Shown here piece by piece: positions 14,186 through 21,069 of a DNA stretch of 21,122 nt. The stretch's first letter is position 1. The number at the start of each line of letters is the position of its first letter. Location: the NCBI RefSeq assembly GCF_905212195.1, contig NZ_CAJMDQ010000042.1, positions 1 to 21,122 on the forward strand. Direction: 5' to 3'. The stretch is from an uncultured Anaerotignum sp. GTDB taxonomy: Bacteria > Bacillota > Clostridia > Lachnospirales > Anaerotignaceae. The notes under the pieces are model-generated. The model did no database searches. It saw only the letters and a list, made by a program, of their open reading frames with translations, and was not told the origin of the DNA. Position numbers and translations under genes: made by a program.

Positions 14186-15487
14186 TTACTTTTCGGGTTC
14201 TGTTACGATTGCTGTATCTTCGATCAGCTTCATAGCAGCTCTTACCAGCATATCCTGTTTCAGAGCTTCTTTGTCTTCGTCTTTCATCATTTCCAGCATT
14301 ACTTTGCCGTCGATGCCGTAGCTTTCGCCATATTTTACAACTTCTGCATCCAGATCTTCCTGAGAGATTGTCAGGTTTTCTTCTTTTGCGATCTGTTCCA
14401 GCATCAGTCTAGCATCTACGCTCTTCATGCTTGTGTCTTTGAATGTTTCTCTCATAGCTTCTTCGGATGTGCCCATGTACTGATAGTAGATATCCATGGT
14501 CAGACCCTGCTGTACGATGTTCTGTTCGAATTCTCTCATCATGCTGTTGATTTTGTTATCGTACATAACCTGAGGTACTTCCATTGTGCAGTTAGCTACT
14601 GCTGCATCCAGCAGTTTGTCGCCCTGCAGCTGTTTTGCTCTTTCTACTTTGTCTTTTGCCAGTTTGCCCGCGATGCTTGCTCTGTATTCATCCATTGTGG
14701 AGAATTCGGAAACATCTTCTGCAAATGCGTCATTCAGTTCAGGCAGTTCTTTTGCTGTGATGCCTTTCAGTTCGATAGCGAATACTGCTGCTTTGCCAGC
14801 CAGTTCAGGTGCATGGTAAGCTTCGGGGAAAGTTACGTTGATGTCGAATTTTTCGCCGATGCTGTGACCAACGATCTGATCTTCGAAACCTTCGATGAAG
14901 GAATGAGAACCCAGTTCCAGATCATGTTCGTCGGATTTGCCGCCTTCGAAAGGAACACCGTCAACGCTGCCTTCGTAGCTGATTTTTGCAACATCGCCCA
15001 TCTGAGCGGGTCTGTCTGTTACTTCTACCAGTCTAGCGTTCTGTTTCTGAACTTTTTCCAGTTCTTTTGTGATTTCTTCGTCTGTTACTTCTGTAGAAAC
15101 TTTTTCTACAGTCAGACCTTTGTACTGACCCAGAGTTACTTCGGGTTTTACAGTTACATCAATGATGAATTTGATGCCTTTTGCTTTGTCGATGTATTCA
15201 ACATCCAGAGTAGGAGCGGAAACAACGTCCAGATCCAGTTCTTTGATTGCTGCCATGTATTCATCGGGGAAGATGTGGTTGATTGCATCTTCGTAGAAGA
15301 AGTTTTCGCCGTACTGTGCTTCGATGAGCTTTCTGGGTACTTTACCTTTTCTGAAACCGGGCAGAGAGATCTGGTTTTTGTTTTTGTTGTAAGCGAAAGC
15401 CAGACCTGTTTCCAGTGTTTCAGGGCTTACTTCGAAAGAAAATTTTACTTCTGTTTTTTCTTTGCTGATCAATGTTGCATTATTCAT
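14186..15487 (-). CDS. tig: Trigger factor (ribosome-associated chaperone / PPIase)
   Basis: Trigger factor binds the ribosome exit tunnel and shields nascent chains. The 433-residue product carries the ribosome-docking signature GFRKGKVP (44-51), a central FKBP-type prolyl isomerase domain (about 150-245, AQMGDVAKISYEGSVDG, ELGSHSFIEGFEDQIVG) and a long helical C-terminal chaperone domain. The length is normal. The ATG at 15487 has a strong AAGGAGGAA SD. The gene has an extended -10 promoter about 110 bp upstream and is followed by clpP and clpX. Codon use is strongly biased, as expected for a highly expressed gene. Confidence 0.97.
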   Translation of the reverse strand: MNNATLISKEKTEVKFSFEVSPETLETGLAFAYNKNKNQISLPGFRKGKVPRKLIEAQYGENFFYEDAINHIFPDEYMAAIKELDLDVVSAPTLDVEYIDKAKGIKFIIDVTVKPEVTLGQYKGLTVEKVSTEVTDEEITKELEKVQKQNARLVEVTDRPAQMGDVAKISYEGSVDGVPFEGGKSDEHDLELGSHSFIEGFEDQIVGHSIGEKFDINVTFPEAYHAPELAGKAAVFAIELKGITAKELPELNDAFAEDVSEFSTMDEYRASIAGKLAKDKVERAKQLQGDKLLDAAVANCTMEVPQVMYDNKINSMMREFEQNIVQQGLTMDIYYQYMGTSEEAMRETFKDTSMKSVDARLMLEQIAKEENLTISQEDLDAEVVKYGESYGIDGKVMLEMMKDEDKEALKQDMLVRAAMKLIEDTAIVTEPEK

Positions 15488-15595
15488 GGTTAGAAGTTCC
15501 TCCTTAAAAAATATCTGTATCTGACAACTTCATTTTTTCTGTTTTGTTTGCTGTCATTTTTCCGGCAGTCCTTGAAAACTGCACAATCAAAGCAT

Positions 15596-15604
15596 ATTAT
15601 AACA
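15596..15604 (-). promoter_or_regulatory. Extended -10 promoter of tig-clpP-clpX
   Basis: The minus strand reads TGTTATAAT (15604-15596): perfect TATAAT with a TGn extension. The -35 at 17 bp is poor (TAGATT, 15624-15619), as is common for extended -10 promoters. The leader of about 100 nt includes a small GCAGT/ACTGC stem (15582-15565). Confidence 0.65.
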
Positions 15605-15666
15605 CAGCAAAATCCGAAAATCTACTGCTATTTATAAAAAATCCCTTTGTTTTCGGGAAAAAAGCG

Positions 15667-15948
15667 TCAAATGATTTCCCTTTCGGCAAAAATCAGCTCC
15701 GCCTCTGTATTTTTTTCCATAAAATCCAGCACATGTTGCACCATGCTGTCCGCGTGGCGGCTTTCGTTGGTAACACATGCAAAGCCGATGGTCAACAGTT
15801 TATGGTTATCCTGATTGTCCACTTCCGCAATGGAAATATTGAATTTGTGCCGAGTCTTTTCCATAAGGCTTTTAAGCACCATCCGCTTTTCCTTCAGGCT
15901 GGTGACCCATTCCGCCCGAAAAGTCACTTCACAGGTACCAATGATCAT
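15667..15948 (-). CDS. DUF503 family protein (YlxP-like)
   Basis: The 93-residue product MIIGTCEVTFRAEWVTSLKE... matches DUF503 (PF04456; Bacillus YlxP): a beta-alpha-beta fold with SLKEKRMVLKSLMEK after the first strand, FNISIAEVDNQD in the middle and SRHADSMVQHVLDFME in the last helix. The molecular function is unknown; in Bacillus ylxP lies in the nusA-infB operon, which is not the case here. I chose the ATG at 15948 because GAGAGG lies 9 nt upstream and the family starts there. It is the last gene of the operon beginning with the aldo/keto reductase, 28 nt after the GNAT stop. Confidence 0.88.
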   Translation of the reverse strand: MIIGTCEVTFRAEWVTSLKEKRMVLKSLMEKTRHKFNISIAEVDNQDNHKLLTIGFACVTNESRHADSMVQHVLDFMEKNTEAELIFAEREII

Positions 15949-15976
15949 TTCCATCATCCTCTCTGACGCTGATTTT

Positions 15977-16480
15977 TTATACATGGTATACCATAACCCA
16001 TGTGTCCGCCTGTTCTCTGACGATTGCAAATCCCAACCGTTCATACAGTCTATGAGCAGGATTTTCTTTCTGAACGGAAAGAGAAATCCCCGGCAGGTTC
16101 CTTTGTTTGATTGCTTCCAAAAACTTCTTCAAGAGAACTGTACCGATGCCTTTTCCCCGAAAGGACGGCAAAAGGGAAACTGCCAACTCCGGCATATTCT
16201 CCACACTGCCGTATCCCTGCAAATATCTGCACCATGCGGCACCAATGACCTGCGTTCCTTGTACCGCACACAGACAGAAATCTCCGTCTTTGCCAAAATC
16301 CGCAATATAGGGCTGCAATTCTGGCAACTCTACCACTTCTCTTGGCGGTGGTGTTGCGCCCGGCGGCAGAAAAATGGCTTCATAGAGAAAATCCGCCAGC
16401 AGGGGATATTCTGACACCTCCATGGGACGAAATTCAATTTCTTCCAGAAAGTTCCCGCAGTTTTTCCTGCAATTTTCCAT
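15977..16480 (-). CDS. GNAT-family N-acetyltransferase
   Basis: The 167-residue product has the GNAT order: IEFRPMEVSEYPLLADFL (first strand and helix), QVIGAAWCRYL (strand 4), ELAVSLLPSFRGKGIGTVLL (strand and acetyl-CoA loop RGKGIGT at 108-114), and the C-terminal SVQKENPAHRLYERLGFAIV (NPAxxLYxxxGF). The substrate is unknown. The ATG at 16480 follows GGAGG by 6 nt, and both lie inside the end of the DUF1893 gene, giving a 47-bp overlap of the two coding regions. The residues before IEFRP are an unusual Cys/Asn-rich extension (MENCRKNCGN), so initiation further in cannot be excluded. Confidence 0.87.
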   Translation of the reverse strand: MENCRKNCGNFLEEIEFRPMEVSEYPLLADFLYEAIFLPPGATPPPREVVELPELQPYIADFGKDGDFCLCAVQGTQVIGAAWCRYLQGYGSVENMPELAVSLLPSFRGKGIGTVLLKKFLEAIKQRNLPGISLSVQKENPAHRLYERLGFAIVREQADTWVMVYHV

Positions 16481-16865
16481 AGGCTTCCTCCACATCTGTC
16501 ACAGAAAGCACTGTCTGCTCCATGGGACACATGCCGTCTTTCTTCCGATTGATGATATAAGGTACTTTTGTTCCATAAGAAACAGCAATGCCGCTGTTTT
16601 GCAGCGTTTCCAAAGCATGCTCGCTGATGATTTTGGCATAGAGATATTTTGCGCCGCCTTTGCGGAGAAGAAATGCTGCCGCTTTCCCAATGACCTGATC
16701 AGCCACCGCCGCTCCCTGCAAAAAGTCGGGGCACTCTGCCAAAATCTCCATCATAGGGGCAATACCTTTTTTCTGTGATGTTTTTTTCTCACCGCAACTG
16801 GAAACTGCCGCAAAGGTCACGCCTTCCGCCTCCAGTGCTTTTTTCGCCTGTTCCAGTAAATCCAA
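16434..16865 (-). CDS. DUF1893 family protein (TM1506-like, deaminase-like fold)
   Basis: The product of about 143 residues matches DUF1893 (PF08973), the family of Thermotoga TM1506, which has a cytidine-deaminase-like fold without an established activity. Motifs in order: SQKKGIAPMMEIL (30-42), GAAVADQVIGKAAAFLL (51-67), AKIISEHALETL (77-88), VPYIINR (101-107) and GMCPMEQTV (111-119). No ATG lies near the family start; I chose the TTG at 16865 because AAAGGAGAG stands 8 nt upstream and overlaps the end of the reductase gene. It is 14 nt downstream of that gene and overlaps the following GNAT gene by 47 bp, so three genes are translated in tight succession. Confidence 0.82.
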   Translation of the reverse strand: MDLLEQAKKALEAEGVTFAAVSSCGEKKTSQKKGIAPMMEILAECPDFLQGAAVADQVIGKAAAFLLRKGGAKYLYAKIISEHALETLQNSGIAVSYGTKVPYIINRKKDGMCPMEQTVLSVTDVEEAYGKLQEKLRELSGRN

Positions 16866-16879
16866 GTGTTTCTCTCCTT

Positions 16880-18010
16880 TTATTTCCAAATGCGTTCGTC
16901 GAAATCTTTCTGCACCTTCTGCAAATCCATGGGGATATTGATTTTCTGAGGGCAATTTACCATACATTTCCCGCAGGAAATACAGCTGGTGGGTTTTTCG
17001 CTTTCTGCCTTGCCTTCCCAACCGAAGCGCACGCTTTCGTAACGCTGATACATATGATACGTATTCCACAGCTTAAAGTTCCCGGGAATATCCACACCAT
17101 GAGGACAAGGCATACAGTAGCGGCATCCGGTACAGCCATTCTGTACACGCGCCCGCAGTGCCGCCGCCGTATTGGCAATGGCAACTTCTTCTCTGATATT
17201 GAGCGGACGGAAAGGAGAAAATGTTTTGATGTTATCCTCCACCTGTTCCATAGTGCTCATACCGCTGAGGATAACTTTCACATTAGGCAAGCTGCCCACA
17301 TACCGCAGAGCGTAAGAAGCTATGGATGCTTTTTCATCCAGCGCATGGAATTTGGCGTTCAAATCTTCAGAAAAGTTTGCCAGCGCACCGCCGCGGACAG
17401 GTTCCATAATCACCAGAGGCACGCCCAGTTTTTCCGCCAGACGATAGCCCTTCATGCCAGCCTGTTCTTCTGTATCCATATAGTTCAGCTGAATCTGGCA
17501 GAAATCCCATTTCCGATACCGTATGATTTCCTCGAAAACTTCATAATCATCGTGGAAAGAGAAACCGATGTAGCGGATTTTGCCTTCTTCCCGCAGCTGT
17601 TCCAGCACAGGAATCACACCCTGTTCCACCAGTTTTTCCCATCTTTCCCGATTCAATGCATGAAGCAGATAAAAATCTACATAATCTGTCCGCAGGCGGG
17701 AAAGCTGTTCCATACATACTCTTCTGGCATCTTCTCCATCTTTCAGTATCCAAACAGGCAGTTTCGTTGCCAGATAAAATGAGTTTCTGTCCCGTTTTTC
17801 CAGCACTTTACCCACAAAAGGCTCACTGGCGCCGTCATGGTAGAAATACGCTGTATCCACATAAGTCACCCCATGGTCAAGGGCATAGTTCAGCATTTTT
17901 TCCGCTTCCGCTTCATTGATGCTGCCATCTTCCAAAGTAGGAAAACGCATACAGCCAAAACCCAACATAGACGGCTCTGCGCCGATATTTTCCATTTTTC
18001 TTTTTTCCAT
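16880..18010 (-). CDS. Aldo/keto reductase with C-terminal 4Fe-4S ferredoxin domain
   Basis: The 376-residue product combines an NAD(P)H aldo/keto reductase TIM barrel with a ferredoxin-like tail (COG1453 type). The catalytic tetrad is visible: Asp52 and Tyr57 (VDTAYFYHDG), Lys83 (ATKLP) and His117 (LLHAL). The tail has CTGCRYCMPCP (Cys293, 296, 299, 302) and CISCGKCMVNCP (Cys343, 346, 349, 353), enough for two 4Fe-4S clusters. Such enzymes occur mainly in anaerobes and probably couple ferredoxin or Fe-S electrons to carbonyl reduction; the substrate is unknown. The ATG at 18010 has AGGAGGG 10 nt upstream. First gene of the four-gene operon with DUF1893, GNAT and DUF503. Confidence 0.93.
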   Translation of the reverse strand: MEKRKMENIGAEPSMLGFGCMRFPTLEDGSINEAEAEKMLNYALDHGVTYVDTAYFYHDGASEPFVGKVLEKRDRNSFYLATKLPVWILKDGEDARRVCMEQLSRLRTDYVDFYLLHALNRERWEKLVEQGVIPVLEQLREEGKIRYIGFSFHDDYEVFEEIIRYRKWDFCQIQLNYMDTEEQAGMKGYRLAEKLGVPLVIMEPVRGGALANFSEDLNAKFHALDEKASIASYALRYVGSLPNVKVILSGMSTMEQVEDNIKTFSPFRPLNIREEVAIANTAAALRARVQNGCTGCRYCMPCPHGVDIPGNFKLWNTYHMYQRYESVRFGWEGKAESEKPTSCISCGKCMVNCPQKINIPMDLQKVQKDFDERIWK

Positions 18011-18063
18011 CTGAAAAAATCCCTCCTGACATAAAATCTGTCAAAATGCTTTAACAGCATACT

Positions 18064-18091
18064 ATCATATTCCCACTGGTTTTGCACGCAA
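18064..18091 (-). promoter_or_regulatory. Possible promoter of the aldo/keto reductase operon
   Basis: Minus strand: TTGCGT (18091-18086; only 3/6), 16-bp spacer, TATGAT (18069-18064; 5/6). The -35 overlaps the tail of the preceding terminator. An inverted repeat TGACA-7-TGTCA (18028-18044) lies just upstream of the SD. Confidence 0.4.
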
Positions 18092-18113
18092 AAACGCAGG
18101 GAATCCCCCTGCG
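18090..18113 (-). terminator. Terminator of the coiled-coil triplet
   Basis: CGCAGGG (18113-18107) and CCCTGCG (18101-18095) enclose a 5-nt loop and are followed by TTTTT on the minus strand, 11 nt past the stop of the last coiled-coil gene. Confidence 0.88.
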
Positions 18114-18124
18114 CTTTTCATGAA

Positions 18125-19051
18125 CTAACCAATTGTTTCCATGTATTCCAGCCATTGTTTTTGCAAGACTTCTTTTTGCTGGCGGATGCTTTCTGCCCTT
18201 TGGCGCAAAGATTTACAAATCATTTCCGTCTGTTCGTAGAGCCGTTCCATTTCTGCCTGACAGTCCACAATATCCACCTGCACCAGTGCGTCTATGACAA
18301 AGCCATCCAGCAGAAAATCCGCGACAAAGAGGTCATTTCCCCACTCTTCGTAGGAGATTTTACTGACAACAGGGGTCTCCCGGAATTTCTTCCGAAAATA
18401 TCCCAAGATCACATCCAGCTCCGCCAGTGCTTTTCTGGTTTCCTCCATTCGCTCCCGCTTCAGGGCGCTGGAAATCGAGCTGCCTCCAATCAAGTCCATC
18501 CGTCCCCAGTTACGGGCAGACTGCAATATTTCCATGATATGGTGAAGCTGCCACCGCAGGGCATTTCCCAGCTGCAAAACGTCTGTCACTTCTATGGATT
18601 CCGTTTCCAAATTCCCCAGCTTTTCTTCCAAATCTGAAAATCCTGTTTGCACGCCTGCCGCTTCCATCTGGGCTGCCTTTTCTTTCAAAGCAGTTTCATA
18701 TTTTTCTTTACTGCCGCGGAGCCGCCGTGCCTCCTGATCCACAAATTGGAGTTCTTTTTCCACTTTCTCCAGAACCTTTTGGGCTTCTTCCAGCCGCAAA
18801 GCCGCTTCTTTGGCTTCTCTCCGCTCTTTTTCCAAGTTTTTCTGTTTCGTACCGGACAGAGAAGACAGTATGGAGGTCATGGTCAACCCTTTCAAATCTT
18901 GCACATCCTGAACTTCTCGGTTGTGCTCCACGGACAATTCCAGCATTTTTTCTTCCAGCTGTTTCCGCTGTGCCCGCAGTTCTTCTCTTTTCTTGCACAG
19001 CATTTCTTCCATATGGCAGTTTTCACGCAATTCCCACAAATTCTGTTCCAT
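18125..19051 (-). CDS. Coiled-coil protein C of a three-paralogue tandem array
   Basis: The 308-residue cytoplasmic protein has long Glu/Lys/Arg-rich heptads at about 8-50, 68-130 and 260-300, no signal peptide and no membrane helix. Motifs shared with its upstream neighbours at the same residue numbers: a hydrophobic patch LKGLTMTSILSSLSG (53-67), LRGSKEKYETAL (111-122), MEAAGVQTGF (129-138), the central RNWGRMDLIGG (180-190), KRERM (198-202) and the C-terminal FLLDGFVIDALVQ (246-258). It aligns with protein B without gaps. Start ATG 19051 with GAGGG upstream; 14 nt after gene B. I recall similar coiled-coil proteins of unknown function in Firmicutes but know no named family. Last gene of the array, followed by a terminator. 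Confidence 0.85.
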   Translation of the reverse strand: MEQNLWELRENCHMEEMLCKKREELRAQRKQLEEKMLELSVEHNREVQDVQDLKGLTMTSILSSLSGTKQKNLEKERREAKEAALRLEEAQKVLEKVEKELQFVDQEARRLRGSKEKYETALKEKAAQMEAAGVQTGFSDLEEKLGNLETESIEVTDVLQLGNALRWQLHHIMEILQSARNWGRMDLIGGSSISSALKRERMEETRKALAELDVILGYFRKKFRETPVVSKISYEEWGNDLFVADFLLDGFVIDALVQVDIVDCQAEMERLYEQTEMICKSLRQRAESIRQQKEVLQKQWLEYMETIG

Positions 19052-19065
19052 ACGAATCCCTCATT

Positions 19066-19989
19066 TCACAGCTGTTCCATATGTGTCTGCCATTCCTGCC
19101 GCAATTGCTCTTTTTTCTTCTGATTTTCCTCTTTACGCTGCTGGATGCTTTCACAGACGCGCTCTATTTCCTTTTCCAGACGCCGCATATTAGAAAGGCT
19201 TTCTGTAATTTCCTGCTGCACCAGATAATCAATAATAAATCCATCGAACAAATAATCCATCATAGACCATTCTGTGCCAAATTTATCGGCACCCACTGTA
19301 TCCGCTCCGGCAATGTCAGACAGTTCTGCACGGAATTTTCTGAGAAGATATTCGATTTCTGTCATAGCGTTTTTCGCCTGATTCATCCGGTCACGTTTCA
19401 TCATGGTCGTCATCATGCCGCCGCCCATCATATCCACAACGCCCCAGTTCTCTGCAGAATCCAGCGCATTCAAGGCGTTTTCCACTTGGAAATGCACATC
19501 TCTGCCTGCATCCAGTGCTTCCTGTAATTCTTTGTCATCAGCTTCCAGTTTGCCAATTTCCTGTTGCAGCTGCAAAAAGCCGGTATCCTGCCCCATGGCT
19601 TCCAGTTCTGCAGCTCGTTCTTCCAGTGCTTTCTGATACTTGATTTCACATCCCTGCAAACGAAAAAGTTCGTCCCTGTTTTTTCGGATTTCTTCTTCCA
19701 GTTTTTGAAAGGCACTGTCCGCAGCTTCCTTTTGCAGCAAAGCCTCTTGGGCTTCCTGACGTTCCTTTTCCAGCTGTTCTTCTTTCCTGCCGGAAAGGGC
19801 AGAAAAAATCCCCGCCAGACTGATGCCTTCCAGCTTGTCCACATCTTTTTGTTCTTCCTGCCAACGCTGTGTACTGGCGTCCAATTCCTCTTTCAATTTC
19901 CGCCGCTGTTCACAGAGTGCCTCCTGTTTCCGTTCCAAAGCTGCTTTACGATGTACCTGCTGTTGCAATTCCTGCCAATACTGTTCCAT
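19066..19989 (-). CDS. Coiled-coil protein B of a three-paralogue tandem array
   Basis: The 307-residue protein has charged coiled coils at about 5-55, 68-130, 140-170 and 260-300, no enzymatic motif and no membrane segment. Shared landmarks: LEGISLAGIFSALSG (53-67), LQGCEIKYQKAL (111-122), LEAMGQDTGF (129-138), ENWGVVDMMGGG (180-191, Met/Gly-rich after it), KRDRM (198-202) and YLFDGFIIDYLVQ (246-258). I chose the second of two close ATGs (19989): GGGGG is 6 nt upstream and the start MEQYWQ then matches MEQNLW of protein C. It lies 15 nt after the stop of gene A. Position numbers agree with protein C throughout. Confidence 0.85.
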   Translation of the reverse strand: MEQYWQELQQQVHRKAALERKQEALCEQRRKLKEELDASTQRWQEEQKDVDKLEGISLAGIFSALSGRKEEQLEKERQEAQEALLQKEAADSAFQKLEEEIRKNRDELFRLQGCEIKYQKALEERAAELEAMGQDTGFLQLQQEIGKLEADDKELQEALDAGRDVHFQVENALNALDSAENWGVVDMMGGGMMTTMMKRDRMNQAKNAMTEIEYLLRKFRAELSDIAGADTVGADKFGTEWSMMDYLFDGFIIDYLVQQEITESLSNMRRLEKEIERVCESIQQRKEENQKKKEQLRQEWQTHMEQL

Positions 19990-20004
19990 ATGCATCCCCC
20001 ATTT

Positions 20005-20925
20005 TTACAACTGTGCCACCTGTTCCTGCCACCGTTTCTGCAAAGCCGTCTGTTCTTCCCGGGTACTCCGCAGTTCTCCCAGAATCACCCGTTCTTTTTC
20101 TTCCAGCACACCACTGAAATTATGCAGGCGGGCAAGAGCCATTTCGATTTCATCCTGCACAGACCAGTCGATGAGGATATTATCCAGAAAAATATCCCAG
20201 CCGCGCTGTCTTCTGGCTTCCTGCAAATGGTCCTGCGCTGCCAAAAGCTGTTTGTCCTCCACATCTCTGGCACGTTTGACAGCTTCCTGTAAGCCCATCA
20301 TGGCTTCTTTGGCTTTCTGCACCCGTTCCTGCTTCAAATAAGAACTGAGCAGACTGCCTCTGCCTGCATCCCAGCGGCCGTATCCTGCGGCATCCTCCAA
20401 AATGCCCAGTACGTTTCTGACTTCCCAGCGTACGTCTGCAATCCGATTTCTTTTTTCCAGCAAAGCCCGTTCCTGTTCTTCCAGACTGTGAATCTGCGCC
20501 TGCAAAGCCTTCATGCCGCTGTCTGTGCCTGCTGCTTCCAATTCCTCTGCCCGCTGGATGATATAAGCTTCATACCGGGTTTGACTGCCGCTCAATTCGC
20601 CAATGCGTTTATCCATCTGCCGCAAAGTATCCTCCATCTGGGCAATTTCCTGTTGTACCTTCTGATACTTTGCCTCCGCCTGAGCAGCTTGTGCCTGTTC
20701 CTGTGCCAGTGTTTCTTCATATTTGCCTGTGGCTTTCGTAAAGAGGTTTCGCGCACCTCCCTGTTCCATCCGCGCCACATCTTCCAGTTCTTTCTGCCGC
20801 AGCACCGCCAGTTCCCTTTCGTAGCTGCAAAGGCTTCTATATTCCACTTCCAGACTATCCCGCTTCCGGCGCAAAGTCTGTTCTTCTTCCATTTCCGCCT
20901 GCAATGCGCGCAGCCGTTCATCCAT
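20005..20925 (-). CDS. Coiled-coil protein A of a three-paralogue tandem array
   Basis: The 306-residue protein is the most diverged of the three but keeps the frame: DVARMEQGGARNLFTKATG (49-67; less hydrophobic than B and C), LSGSQTRYEAY (111-121), LEAAGTDSG (129-137), GYGRWDAGRG (181-190, replacing NWGxxDxxGG), KQERV (198-202) and IFLDNILIDWSVQ (245-257). It has one residue fewer than B and C between about 220 and 245. Coiled coils at about 5-55 and 68-130 and a C-terminal heptad region flank the central motif. The ATG at 20925 has GGGGG 8 nt upstream; a GTG three codons earlier overlaps the SD and is less likely. First gene of the array, behind a weak promoter and downstream of tRNA-Gly. 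No function can be assigned. Confidence 0.83.
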   Translation of the reverse strand: MDERLRALQAEMEEEQTLRRKRDSLEVEYRSLCSYERELAVLRQKELEDVARMEQGGARNLFTKATGKYEETLAQEQAQAAQAEAKYQKVQQEIAQMEDTLRQMDKRIGELSGSQTRYEAYIIQRAEELEAAGTDSGMKALQAQIHSLEEQERALLEKRNRIADVRWEVRNVLGILEDAAGYGRWDAGRGSLLSSYLKQERVQKAKEAMMGLQEAVKRARDVEDKQLLAAQDHLQEARRQRGWDIFLDNILIDWSVQDEIEMALARLHNFSGVLEEKERVILGELRSTREEQTALQKRWQEQVAQL

Positions 20926-20966
20926 ACCAGACACCCCCTTCTGACAAAAACTATTTTTTCCATCAT

Positions 20967-20995
20967 ATCATAAAACCGCATAGAAAAGTGTTCCA
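20967..20995 (-). promoter_or_regulatory. Possible promoter of the coiled-coil array
   Basis: Minus strand: TGGAAC (20995-20990; 3/6), 17-bp spacer, TATGAT (20972-20967; 5/6); a second TATGAT follows directly at 20967-20962. It is the only reasonable candidate between the tRNA terminator and gene A. Confidence 0.3.
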
Positions 20996-21030
20996 TCGCC
21001 CCAGAAAATTCTTACGAATGTTTTAAAAAC

Positions 21031-21062
21031 AAAAAAAAGAGAGCATCCAAAAGATACTCTCT
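21031..21062 (-). terminator. Terminator of the tRNA-Gly transcript
   Basis: On the minus strand AGAGAGTATC (21062-21053), loop TTTTG, GATGCTCTCT (21047-21038) with one G-T pair, followed by T7 (21037-21031). It starts 8 nt past the tRNA 3' end. Confidence 0.9.
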
Positions 21063-21069
21063 GAAACAG

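Noticed and set aside
14177..15493. 438-codon open frame on the plus strand opposite tig
   Set aside because: Same reasons; the tig protein on the minus strand has all the family motifs.
15565..15582. CTTGAAAACTGC-like sequence resembling an rRNA spacer
   Set aside because: There is no rRNA gene nearby; it lies in the tig leader and forms only a 5-bp stem, so the resemblance is probably chance.
15636..15658. Terminator after the DUF503 gene
   Set aside because: Only a 4-bp stem (TCCC/GGGA) precedes the T-run; too weak to call, although no better terminator is present.
16434..17069. Longer form of the DUF1893 protein starting inside the reductase gene
   Set aside because: It would overlap the Fe-S tail of the reductase by about 190 bp, and the added residues are Arg-rich with no family match; a good SD marks the TTG at 16865.
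18125..20925. Reading the coiled-coil triplet as a phage tail, toxin or SMC-type system
   Set aside because: No ATPase, nuclease, peptidase, membrane segment or phage gene is present in or next to the array; only the coiled-coil and central-motif architecture can be supported.
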